Assembly (NCBI GenBank): GCA_031292625.1
Contig: JARLGU010000053.1
Coordinates: 1 to 64,000 of the forward strand
From: Capsulimonadaceae bacterium
GTDB taxonomy: Bacteria > Armatimonadota > Armatimonadia > Armatimonadales > Capsulimonadaceae
Direction of reading: 5' to 3'
DNA: 64,000 nucleotides
Shown here one piece after another: positions 50,030 to 58,507 of this stretch. Position 1 is the first letter of the stretch, and every line of letters starts with the position of its first letter. Below the pieces are notes generated by a model, which worked only from the letters and a program-made list of their open reading frames with translations, searched no databases and was not told where the DNA came from. Position numbers and translations under genes: made by a program.

Positions 50030-50956
50030 ATGCAGGACCAAAAATCCCTGCGTATTCCCAGGGGCTACGGCGTCGGGTGGGTTGGTGAAGCGTGGAATAT
50101 CTTCCGCCTGTCGCCGTGGCTCTGGATCTTCGCGGGGATCGGCACGTACGTCGTGCAGCTTATCGTCAGCGAGGTCGCGCAGCTCGCGTACGATGGTCCG
50201 GTCGAAGTCCTAAAAGACATTGCGGGCGGCCATATGCCGTCGTCGATGCCGACGTTCGCGTGGTGGCAATATCTGCTCATGGCGGGCGGGTCTCTGGCGA
50301 GTCTCGTTGTTCACGCCTACCTGCTCGCGGGCCAGATGCGCATGGGCCTGCTCGCAATGCGCCGGCAACCTGTGCGCGTAGAAGACGCGTTCTCGGCATG
50401 GTCGCGAGCCCTGCCGATGTTCTGTTACGGCCTCCTCCTGTCCGCACTCATGCTTGTCTGTTTCATCCCCATTGGAATTGGAATCTACAACGCACGCGCC
50501 ATGACCGACCCGACCGCCATCTACGAAGCAATCGGGATCGGCGGATTCATGCTCCTCGTCTGGCTGTTCCTTTACACGCTCGCGTTGCCGGGACAAGTGC
50601 TGGTCGCGGATGGCGTCGGCGTCTGGACGGCCTTTAAGAAATCATTCAGGGCATCCATCGCCCACTTCAGCGCACTAATCGGTGCGTTCACGGTCACGAC
50701 GCTCCTCTGGATTGGCGCGATCTGCACCGCCTTCCTCGGCTGGTTCGTCCTCTATCCGATGTGGTGGATCCTGCTTGCCCTCATGGCCCGCGACATCGCC
50801 GGCCTGACCGCGAACATCGACGAGCCCCCGACGCTCGACCTTTCGTCGTATAGCCACGAACAAGCGCCTGGAATCTGGCCCCCGCCGCCCGCGGAAGCTC
50901 CGGGCGAGCTTACCGACGACGGAGCGAGCGACAGCGACGACCCGACGCAGCAATAG
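50030..50956 (+). CDS. multi-pass membrane protein of unknown function
   Basis: A 308-residue protein with an amphipathic N-terminal segment, about five or six membrane helices (about residues 30-265) and a Pro/Asp-rich tail. The layout resembles DUF4013/BPSS1780-like membrane proteins, but I cannot fix the family. It is translated directly after the shorter paralogue. Confidence 0.72.
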   Translation: MQDQKSLRIPRGYGVGWVGEAWNIFRLSPWLWIFAGIGTYVVQLIVSEVAQLAYDGPVEVLKDIAGGHMPSSMPTFAWWQYLLMAGGSLASLVVHAYLLAGQMRMGLLAMRRQPVRVEDAFSAWSRALPMFCYGLLLSALMLVCFIPIGIGIYNARAMTDPTAIYEAIGIGGFMLLVWLFLYTLALPGQVLVADGVGVWTAFKKSFRASIAHFSALIGAFTVTTLLWIGAICTAFLGWFVLYPMWWILLALMARDIAGLTANIDEPPTLDLSSYSHEQAPGIWPPPPAEAPGELTDDGASDSDDPTQQ

Positions 50957-50999
50957 CCTGGACGCAGGACTTGCCTAATCCCTTCGATAATTATCTCTC

Positions 51000-51719
51000 G
51001 TGAACTTATCGTCACTCGCCCATTTGGCTCCGCTCACACTGTCCTCGGCCTGCTATGCCGCAGGCTATGCGACAGGCGTCGTCGCGTTTGCGTGGATGGC
51101 GAAGAGGCGGCGATTGGCGACATCCGGGATGCTCTCGGTGATGGCGGCCGGACTGATCGGCGGACTCGTCTGCGCCAATATCGCACAGTTCGTATTCGCG
51201 CACTCGGAGGGCAAGTCAGTCCTCGGCGGCATCGCGGGCGGCTACCTGACGGTGATATTCTACAAGCGGCATCTCGGGATCCGGCGCGGAACCGGCGACC
51301 TGTTCGCGGTGGCTCTTTCGGCCGGCGAAGCAGTGGGACGATTCGGCTGCTACTTCGGCGGCTGCTGTTACGGAAAGGCGTGCGGCGTCCCATGGGCGAT
51401 CTGGCAGCACGGCGCGTGGCGGCATCCGGCGCAGCTCTACATGGCGGCGGCGAGCGCGGTGATCCTGGCGATCCTTCTGCGATATGATCGCAAGCGCCCT
51501 CCGGAGAATGCGCTCTTCTTCCTGCAAGGCGTCCTCTACTGCGCCTCCCGGTTCACGATCGAGTTCTTCCGCGAGACAAACGTCACCGCGCTCGGGCTCT
51601 CGACGGCGCAATGGGCCTGCATCGCGGGCGAGCTCTTCTTCGGCGTCATGCTGGTCAAACTGCTCACGACGACGAGGCGCGAGCGCGTCGCCATACTAAC
51701 GACGGAGCAAGCGGCATGA
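51000..51719 (+). CDS. Lgt-family (prolipoprotein diacylglyceryl transferase-like) paralogue
   Basis: A 239-residue membrane protein of the Lgt fold: GKSVLGGIAGGYLTVI, AVGRFGCYFGGCCYGKAC and HPAQLYMAAAS align with Lgt. The catalytic-site HGG (His103 in E. coli) is LGGIAGG here, and GNFxNGE is GCYFGGC, so it may not be the housekeeping lipoprotein lipidation enzyme. Such paralogues are known near lipid-modifying genes. The GTG start has no SD; a GATAAT box ends 9 nt upstream. It overlaps the zinc-ribbon gene by 4 bp. Confidence 0.78.
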   Translation: MNLSSLAHLAPLTLSSACYAAGYATGVVAFAWMAKRRRLATSGMLSVMAAGLIGGLVCANIAQFVFAHSEGKSVLGGIAGGYLTVIFYKRHLGIRRGTGDLFAVALSAGEAVGRFGCYFGGCCYGKACGVPWAIWQHGAWRHPAQLYMAAASAVILAILLRYDRKRPPENALFFLQGVLYCASRFTIEFFRETNVTALGLSTAQWACIAGELFFGVMLVKLLTTTRRERVAILTTEQAA

Positions 51720-52084
51720 AACGAACTTGCGGCAATTGCGGCGCGGAGGTCAGCGGAACTGAGCAAGTCTGCGCGAACTGCGGCAAGACTGTCGAGGGAG
51801 TTTGGCCGCCGGACTTCGTTGTTGAATTAAGGCCGCCAACGCGATTATTCTCAGGGCGTGCGTGGTCGGATAGAGTCCTTGGCGCGATGATTTCCGTACT
51901 GCTATTTTTCGCGCTCCCATTGCTCGGGATCGCCGTGATCTACCTCGCCGGCAAGCAACTTGACGATCGTTGGCCGTATATTGCAAAGGGACTTTGGGGA
52001 GCGTTCCAAGTGCTGATCGCGCTTACTGCTCTGGGGATTTTGGGGGCATTCGCAGTGTGCTTTGGCCCCAGGGGAGTGTATTAG
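51716..52084 (+). CDS. zinc-ribbon membrane protein, first of a tandem pair
   Basis: A 122-residue protein with an N-terminal double-CxxC zinc ribbon (CGNCG, CANCG, residues 5-23), then two membrane helices. It resembles the 52118-52543 protein (CTNCG, CSNCG plus GVWPP / GSWPP), so the two arose by duplication. ATG overlaps the Lgt-like gene. Zinc ribbons of this kind are found in many small membrane proteins of unknown role. Confidence 0.8.
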   Translation: MKRTCGNCGAEVSGTEQVCANCGKTVEGVWPPDFVVELRPPTRLFSGRAWSDRVLGAMISVLLFFALPLLGIAVIYLAGKQLDDRWPYIAKGLWGAFQVLIALTALGILGAFAVCFGPRGVY

Positions 52085-52117
52085 AGAACGCGCAACGCAC
52101 TTGCGGGGATACACGTC

Positions 52118-52543
52118 ATGAAAAGAATCTGCACCAACTGCGGGCGACGAATGACGGACGGCGAGCGGATCTGCTCCAACTGCGGCGAACCGTATCTCGG
52201 CTCGTGGCCGCCGCCGCCGGACATCGATTGGGACGAACCCGAGGAGCCGGGCAAGTTGCTGACGAAGTATCCTGCGACCGATATTGCGCTGGGCGTTGCG
52301 GCATCCTTATTTCTGTCGTGCGGCTGGCCCGCGATAATGGCGCTTTTCCACACTCCGTTCTCATTCCCGGCGTATCTCATCGGCCTGGTCGCCGTCAATG
52401 GCATCGCCAAAAGAACCGGAAAGTCATGGCCCTCATTGTCGGCAGGGATCAAGCTGGGCATGAGTTCATCTGGCGCTGTCGTCGTCCTGGCGGTGCTTGG
52501 CGCCTTTTCGATGTGCTTCGCGGGCGCTCTCGCCATTACGTAG
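52118..52543 (+). CDS. zinc-ribbon membrane protein, second of a tandem pair
   Basis: A 141-residue paralogue of the preceding protein: zinc ribbon with two CxxC motifs (residues 5-23), a Pro/Asp/Glu-rich linker (about 27-47) and three predicted helices (about 55-72, 80-95, 115-138). It is followed by the radical SAM gene 17 bp on, so all four genes 51000-54021 look like one operon. Confidence 0.8.
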   Translation: MKRICTNCGRRMTDGERICSNCGEPYLGSWPPPPDIDWDEPEEPGKLLTKYPATDIALGVAASLFLSCGWPAIMALFHTPFSFPAYLIGLVAVNGIAKRTGKSWPSLSAGIKLGMSSSGAVVVLAVLGAFSMCFAGALAIT

Positions 52544-52560
52544 ATCCTCAGCGAGATAAC

Positions 52561-54021
52561 ATGACAAACTCGAACGATCCGTATTCGCCCTCCACGTGGT
52601 CGGAGGACACGATGGGGCTCTGCCCGTCGTGCCTGCGCCAGGTTCCCGCGCGCATCTTCGCCGACGCTGGGCAGATTCGGATTGCACGATCCTGCCCGGT
52701 GCACGGCGACGCCGGGGCGTTGATCGCGAGCGATGCCGCCGAATACCTGCGTCTGCGCCAGTATGTCCCTGACCGCAGCGGCGCGAAGTGCTGCTGCGGC
52801 CCGGGCGATTCTTGCGGCGGAGGACCTCCGGTCTGCGCGTTGCTGGTCGAGATTACACAGGCGTGCAATCTTCGCTGCCCGACGTGCTTCGCCGACGCTC
52901 ACGGGCACGAGTACATGAGCGTCGACGAGGTCGGGCGACGCCTGCATGCCTTCTTCGCGAAACAGCCCACGCTGGACGTTTTGATGCTCAGCGGCGGCGA
53001 GCCCACGATCCATCCGCAGTTCGCGGAAATCCTCGCGCTCGCGCTGGCATATCCGGTTCAGCGCATCCTCATCAACACGAACGGCCTGCGCCTCGTTCAA
53101 AGCGACACTTTGCTCAGCACGCTTGCCGCGCACAAGCAACGGGTCGAGTTGTCCCTGTCGTTCTCCAGCTTTCGCGCGGATGTCCACGAACGGTTCTACG
53201 GACGCGATCTGCGCGCCGGGAAGGAATTAGCCGTACAGCGCGCTCGCGAGACGGGTTTATTCGTCACGCTTGTTCCGGTGATCGAACGGGGAGTAAACGA
53301 CGACGAAATCGGCGACCTGTACCGGTTCGCTCTCTCTCAGGAGAACGTCAATGGCCTTACATTCCAGCCCGTAATGACGGCAGGACGCTACGAGCACGAC
53401 TACGATCCGAACAGCCGGATGACGCTGACGGATATCGTTACCGCATTGGAGGATCAATCTAACGGCGCGCTGGTGCGCAGCGACTTCGTGGGGCTGCCCT
53501 GCTCGCATCCGGACTGCTGCGCGTTGACATATGGCTTTCTGGACGCGGCGCGGACGAGTATCGCGCCCCTGCCGCGCTACCTGGATGTTGCGCGGTACAT
53601 GGAGCTTTTTAGCGACCGTATGAGCTTCGCGGGACTGATCGGCGGAGCGTTGCGGCGGATCTGGTCGGACATGACGCATCTGCGAGCCGCGCAAACCCTG
53701 CGCGATCTCGGCTCGCTCTATGACGTCGCCGGCATTCGAGATGTGCTGCCGTTGATCGGCCGGCCGCGCGAGTTCGGCGCACGGGTCCTGCGTATCGTAA
53801 TCAAGCCGTTCATGGACGCCTACACGTATGACCGCAGGCGAATCGAACAGTGCTGTACGAAGATCGTCGATGAGGACGGTCGCGCCATCTCGCTGTGCGA
53901 ATACAACGTCTTCCGGCGTGGAGGCGCGGCGGCCTTGCCAAAACGCGGAACGATCCCGCTCACTGTCGTTTCGTCTGAGGGAGATGTCGTAAAAGGTCTT
54001 GATGGGCGTGGAGCAAAATGA
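52561..54021 (+). CDS. COG1964/Tes-like radical SAM enzyme
   Basis: A 486-residue radical SAM protein. The [4Fe-4S]-SAM motif is CNLRCPTC (Cys102, 106, 109), followed by MLSGGEPTIHPQF. Extra cysteine clusters lie at the N-terminus (CPSCLRQVPA, then RSCPVHGD, then KCCCGPGDSCGGG) and the C-terminus (QCCTKIVDEDGRAISLCEYN). This layout matches COG1964 (MJ0619-type) proteins, the family of tetraether lipid synthase, which joins lipid tails through a C-C bond. Presence next to an Lgt paralogue is consistent with membrane-lipid chemistry; the substrate is inferred. ATG 52561 is at the conserved start. Confidence 0.8.
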   Translation: MTNSNDPYSPSTWSEDTMGLCPSCLRQVPARIFADAGQIRIARSCPVHGDAGALIASDAAEYLRLRQYVPDRSGAKCCCGPGDSCGGGPPVCALLVEITQACNLRCPTCFADAHGHEYMSVDEVGRRLHAFFAKQPTLDVLMLSGGEPTIHPQFAEILALALAYPVQRILINTNGLRLVQSDTLLSTLAAHKQRVELSLSFSSFRADVHERFYGRDLRAGKELAVQRARETGLFVTLVPVIERGVNDDEIGDLYRFALSQENVNGLTFQPVMTAGRYEHDYDPNSRMTLTDIVTALEDQSNGALVRSDFVGLPCSHPDCCALTYGFLDAARTSIAPLPRYLDVARYMELFSDRMSFAGLIGGALRRIWSDMTHLRAAQTLRDLGSLYDVAGIRDVLPLIGRPREFGARVLRIVIKPFMDAYTYDRRRIEQCCTKIVDEDGRAISLCEYNVFRRGGAAALPKRGTIPLTVVSSEGDVVKGLDGRGAK

Positions 54022-54040
54022 CCCGCGCGTTTTGCGCGGG
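54022..54040 (+). terminator. hairpin after the radical SAM gene
   Basis: CCCGCGC-GTTTT-GCGCGGG follows the stop codon directly. The T-run is in the loop, not after the stem, so it may be an mRNA 3' end stabiliser rather than a strict terminator. Confidence 0.4.
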
Positions 54041-54132
54041 AGACGAGGAAGAAAATTCGGCGAGCCCTCGCCTTAGCCCGTCCGAAGAGGGCGAGCGAAC
54101 CGGAAGCCATTCACCTGACGCCGCTGAAGCGC

Positions 54133-55026
54133 TTACCGCCGCGGCGCGGTCGTGTCCTGCTCGACATCCATCGCGGCGTACTCGATAACCATCGAGAGAA
54201 CCTGTTCGATCGCTTCATCATCCAGGCCAAGCGATGCGACGACGCCGTCTTCGAGTTTGTATCGCAATCCGTCGCCGCCCAAGCCGATCCCGAGCATCAT
54301 ACAGAGCACGTCCGCCAAATGGACGATGCGCGTTAAGGGCGGCGAGTCGGGCTGCGCGGATGGATTGTGATGGTAGCGGATCGTGGTAACGAGCTGGGGA
54401 GGCAGGTTCCAGCGTTCGCACATTCGCGCGCCGATCTCCGCGTGATCGAATCCCAGAACCATGCGCTCCGCGTCGTAGTAGGCGACGCCCTGCTCCTCGG
54501 AACGCCTCGTAATCTCGACAAACTCGTCGGACAACCGATGGCTGATAATCACCTTGCCAATATCGTGCAGAAGGCCCGCGACAAAGGCTTCCTCCGCGAC
54601 GGAGTACTTGGCTCGCCGGGCAAGTTGCTGAGCGGCAAAGCCGACGCAGCTTGAATGCTTCCAAAGATCGCCGCGCCGGATCGAATAGCCGTGCACTTCG
54701 CGATCGAGCAGATCCTGGCAGGAGACAGACATCGCCATGTCACGAATCGCGCGCATTCCGAGCAGCACGATGGCGTCGGTAAGCGTCGAGATCCGCCTGG
54801 GAGCGCCGTAGAACGCGCTATTGGCCATCTTCAGGACACGCGCGGTAAGAACCTGGTCGCCTGAAATTGTCTTGGCGACCTGCGCTGCGCTGGCGCTGTT
54901 CTGATTTACCAGTTTGGTCACCGCCATCGCGATCCGCGCCTGCGAAGGCAGATCCGCCGCGTTCTCAACCAGCCATTCGATCCTCTGTTCGGGATCGGTT
55001 AAACTCTTAAATGCTACTGGGGTCAT
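54133..55026 (-). CDS. HDOD-domain signalling protein
   Basis: A 297-residue protein dominated by an HDOD domain (residues 20-220). Visible motifs are SASAAQVAKTISGDQVLTARVLKMANSAFYG and, in the HD-like part, AGLLHDIGKVIIS near residue 140 and GFDHAEIGARMCERW near 190. HDOD proteins are non-enzymatic scaffolds in two-component or c-di-GMP signalling. It overlaps cheD by 4 bp (ATGA). No other chemotaxis gene is in the window. Confidence 0.88.
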   Translation of the reverse strand: MTPVAFKSLTDPEQRIEWLVENAADLPSQARIAMAVTKLVNQNSASAAQVAKTISGDQVLTARVLKMANSAFYGAPRRISTLTDAIVLLGMRAIRDMAMSVSCQDLLDREVHGYSIRRGDLWKHSSCVGFAAQQLARRAKYSVAEEAFVAGLLHDIGKVIISHRLSDEFVEITRRSEEQGVAYYDAERMVLGFDHAEIGARMCERWNLPPQLVTTIRYHHNPSAQPDSPPLTRIVHLADVLCMMLGIGLGGDGLRYKLEDGVVASLGLDDEAIEQVLSMVIEYAAMDVEQDTTAPRR

Positions 55027-55607
55027 GCCTTACAACCCGCTTTCCCGAGGCTCGTCAACAACCACTCTTCCGAGCCAATCGGACGAATGGAGACAGTGCC
55101 ATCGCACGCCTTAAGCGTTACCGTGCGTCCGTGACTACCACCTACATCCGTAGCGACCACGGGCACCTCCGCCTCGTCGAGCGCATCGGACACCGCGATG
55201 ACATTCCGTGCTCCGATTTCGAGCCGCGATGGGCTGCCGCTGCTGCCCAACGTGCTGAAAATGTGCGCGCCGCCAACAATGGCCGCGACCAGATTCTCGC
55301 GTTTTCCGCCGCCCCGGCAGATATCTTCAATCAGTTTGGGAACGGCTTCATCCGCGAATTTTCCGACGAATGCCGACTTGCGCGGAAGCGAACCGGCTCT
55401 GGGAACCGCGTTCGCCGACGGCTGGCAAGCGGGCAGGACAATGTGTGCAAGTCCCGCAATCCGGAAAACCGGATCGTAGATGCATAGCCCAATGCACGCC
55501 CCCAGTCCGTACGCGACAAGACGATCCGTCAGGCGCGTCGAGACCTTAATTTCCGCCATTTCAACGCTAATAGCGTCCTGAGCTGTCTGGTTCATCATTA
55601 CGGGCAT
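55023..55607 (-). CDS. cheD: chemoreceptor glutamine deamidase CheD
   Basis: A 194-residue CheD protein that deamidates glutamine residues of chemoreceptors. The catalytic Cys is in GLGACIGLCIYDP and the His in AGLAHIVLP; other conserved parts are KFADEAVPKLIEDI, VGGAHIFSTLG and DVGGSHGRTVTLK. The start at 55607 has AAGGTG 9 nt upstream; ATG codons at 55598 and 55595 are alternatives. It forms an operon with an HDOD protein, which is an unusual setting. Confidence 0.92.
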   Translation of the reverse strand: MPVMMNQTAQDAISVEMAEIKVSTRLTDRLVAYGLGACIGLCIYDPVFRIAGLAHIVLPACQPSANAVPRAGSLPRKSAFVGKFADEAVPKLIEDICRGGGKRENLVAAIVGGAHIFSTLGSSGSPSRLEIGARNVIAVSDALDEAEVPVVATDVGGSHGRTVTLKACDGTVSIRPIGSEEWLLTSLGKAGCKA

Positions 55608-55802
55608 AAGATACACACCTTCGCGTATTATCGGCTCTTCGAGGCTCGTTCTTAAGGCAACGCCAAAGCGAACAGCCACTCAGAAAACAGACGCACGTAT
55701 GCGAAAGTTCCAGAATGTTGCCGAAATGCGCAGTAATCTAGAGGATCAGTACAATTACCTGGCTCCGCGCAACGCGAACGCCCCCCCGTCCCGCGCGGCA
55801 AT

Positions 55803-58304
55803 TTACCGTCCCACCCGCGCGGTCGCCATGTTCGATGACGGGCAACAATGCGCTGCGAGAGCGGCAAGCAAAATCAAGAAGCTGAAAAGCGTAACGTACA
55901 ATCCGAACTGCACCGGCGCGGGCAGGTAGCGCAGGGTCACATGGCGCCCGGCATCAGTCGCCGCCACGAGACCGTCCGCAAGATATGTTCGCGCGGGTCG
56001 TCCATCCACGATCGCGCGCCAGCCCGGCTCGTAAATCGTATCGGTCACTAACAGCAGCCCGCTCGGATCGCCCGATAAATGTTCGTCAAACGTTCCCCCG
56101 CGACTCGTGACGGCTATTCGCGGCGCGGGCGACGGGATCCGGCGCAGGACGATGTCCGGGGCTCGGTCAAGGACGCATCCGTCCGGAAGAGCTGCCATGC
56201 CACGGGGATTCAGCAGGTCGGCAAGAGCCTCGTCGCCTGAACGGATGTTGACCTGTTCCGCCAGCCAAGCCGGGGCTCGGGCATTCTTGTTGACGTAAAC
56301 GTTCACATCGCCTGAATACGCCAACGTAAAATTGGGCGTAGCGTCAAGCCTAAATTGCGACGGCGGCGATGCCGGAGCGATGACGTACCGGAGATCGATG
56401 AGATCCAGCGCGGCGCACCCAGGAGCTGTAACCAGGCCCAAGCCCGCAGGATACTCTTCCCCGGTTTGCGCCTTGTTGACCCCGCGCATAAACAGGTCGT
56501 ATCGGGCCAGCACGAGCGGGTCGTTGCCCGAGATGTCCGGCCAACCGAGCGCCATCGCGGAGTTGGGCATGAGCCGGCTCTGATAGTCGCCGCGAACGTT
56601 CGCCAGGCAGAGCACGCGATCGCCCGGAGCGAGATGGTCGCTGATGTACTGCGTCTCAGGCGTGGCGGGAAAGAGCAGTCTCGCAGGCGCGCCGGCGTTG
56701 AAACCGCATGCAAAGAGCAACATGTCGGCCGCGACCAACGCGGGAAGCAGCACGCGCGCCTTCGCCGGTCCAAATGCCGCAAACAAGGCGGCGACAGCAG
56801 CGAACGCCAACGGTACGAGCAGCGCCCGGGCGACGTGCCCGTTGTTCATCCAATCGTGCGTAAGCAAATACCCGGCATCGCCAACGGAAGTGTGCAGCGT
56901 CGTTGCCAACCGGAAGCCGATCAGCGTAACAACGGCGACCACGCCAAATGCCTTGAGCGCAAGCGATCGCCGCAAGCCGCGATCGAAGTCGCCCATGTGC
57001 TCGATGCCCGATGCGCAAAGTGCCGCGACGCAAAAATCCACGAGCACGAGAATCCTTGCAGCGCCATGGAACGATTTGAAGAGCGGAACATAATTGTAGA
57101 ACAGCTCAAACAGCGGCGATCCACAACCCATCAGGAGAGCAAAAACCGCAAGGCCTAACCACAACCGCGAAAGATAACCCCGGTTGCGAAATCCGATGAA
57201 GCCGAATGCCGCAAACACAAGGGCCGATGCGCCGCAGTAGCAGGTGAGTTCGTACAGGTTCACATCCCCAACAAACGGCGCGTGATCGAAGGGGATCGCA
57301 CCGCCCAAATCGTAGCGCAAGGGGCCGAAAAGGGACGTCAAGGCATCGTCCCTCTGTCCGCCAAGAAGAGCCGGCGCAACGAGAAGCACGAGTTGCTTAA
57401 GCGGCATTGCCGTCTTAACCATGGCGTCGTAAGACACATTGGCGCGCAGCGATCGCAACAGCATGTCAGCGGTCGTTGCCACCTGGACGAACCCGAGACC
57501 TGCGCCGAGCGCGAACGGCGCGATCACCGCCGCAATGCGTCGCCATCCCTGCCCCGCGGGACGATAAAGGGCGTAGCAAAATACGGTCAGCCACACGTAG
57601 AAGCCGAATTGAAGGTGTCCGGCAAGCAGCGTGAGCGCGAGGGCGACCGCGACGCCGCCAAGATCGCGCAAGCTTCGGCTCGATCGATAGGCCTCCCAGA
57701 AATAGAGCGCGAGCGGCAGCCAGCAAAGGGTATCGTCAACCACCTGCCACATCTGCCACGAGACCATTACCCCGCATAGCATCCATACCGTCGCCCCAGA
57801 CAACGATCCTAGATCGCCTCGTCCGAGCCGCATGCTCCAGGCCCAAAAGAACAATCCGGTGAGGAACGTATGTAGCGCGGCCAGCCAACCGAATGCGGGC
57901 GCAAGCGGGAGGATGGCGAACAACCAGTTTGGCGGGTAAAAGATCGCCGACTGATCGTCGGCGGCAAACGGCGTCCCGCTGAGCGAAAGCGGATTCCAAA
58001 GCGGCAGCGTCCCCTCGCGCAAGGAATCGCGCAAGAACTTGCGGGAAGGATAGAACTGGAACAGCGGATCGGTTACCGGTCGCGCGACCTGAGTAAATCC
58101 AGGATCGAGCTGGGCGACGTGTTGCTTATACGGCGCGCGCAGAAGGAGAAGGTCGGCAGGCAGAAACGTATTCGACGGCGCGAGGGCCGGGCCGTACGAT
58201 ATCAGCGTTACCGCCAGAAGATACGCTACGGCCAGAATAGTGCGCAACCGCGTCGGGCGGGCAATGGGCACGTCGTGTTCGTTGCAGGGGGCTTCAAACT
58301 TCAT
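55803..58304 (-). CDS. second YfhO-family membrane protein
   Basis: An approximately 833-residue multi-pass membrane protein with the YfhO layout. FYPSRKFLRDSLREGTLPLWNPLSLSGTPFAAD (read in parts) marks the early loop. About 12-14 helices and a periplasmic segment with TIYEPGWRAIVDGRPA near the end follow. It is distantly related to the protein at 43206-45905. Start 58304 (ATG) is preferred; GTG 58310 is possible. It stands alone, divergent from chrA. A glycan-transfer role is assumed from the family only. Confidence 0.87.
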   Translation of the reverse strand: MKFEAPCNEHDVPIARPTRLRTILAVAYLLAVTLISYGPALAPSNTFLPADLLLLRAPYKQHVAQLDPGFTQVARPVTDPLFQFYPSRKFLRDSLREGTLPLWNPLSLSGTPFAADDQSAIFYPPNWLFAILPLAPAFGWLAALHTFLTGLFFWAWSMRLGRGDLGSLSGATVWMLCGVMVSWQMWQVVDDTLCWLPLALYFWEAYRSSRSLRDLGGVAVALALTLLAGHLQFGFYVWLTVFCYALYRPAGQGWRRIAAVIAPFALGAGLGFVQVATTADMLLRSLRANVSYDAMVKTAMPLKQLVLLVAPALLGGQRDDALTSLFGPLRYDLGGAIPFDHAPFVGDVNLYELTCYCGASALVFAAFGFIGFRNRGYLSRLWLGLAVFALLMGCGSPLFELFYNYVPLFKSFHGAARILVLVDFCVAALCASGIEHMGDFDRGLRRSLALKAFGVVAVVTLIGFRLATTLHTSVGDAGYLLTHDWMNNGHVARALLVPLAFAAVAALFAAFGPAKARVLLPALVAADMLLFACGFNAGAPARLLFPATPETQYISDHLAPGDRVLCLANVRGDYQSRLMPNSAMALGWPDISGNDPLVLARYDLFMRGVNKAQTGEEYPAGLGLVTAPGCAALDLIDLRYVIAPASPPSQFRLDATPNFTLAYSGDVNVYVNKNARAPAWLAEQVNIRSGDEALADLLNPRGMAALPDGCVLDRAPDIVLRRIPSPAPRIAVTSRGGTFDEHLSGDPSGLLLVTDTIYEPGWRAIVDGRPARTYLADGLVAATDAGRHVTLRYLPAPVQFGLYVTLFSFLILLAALAAHCCPSSNMATARVGR

Positions 58305-58507
58305 CGGCACTCAGGTTCAGGATACCACGCAGTCAAGGGAAATCAGACAAGCGGACCGAAGACCAGGCGCGTCTGTTAACGGATACCGCCGAAGCGTGTT
58401 ATCAATCAGCGGTCAGTCTCTCGTCGCGGCAAACGAGAAATGGCCAAACGGCAAAGAGCGTCCCCAAATGTCCCGCGACGCGCCCCTGCGGTACAATCCA
58501 CACACGT

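Noticed and set aside
51000-51719. Housekeeping lgt
   Set aside because: The His and Asn motifs expected in the active site are missing, so I list it as a paralogue.
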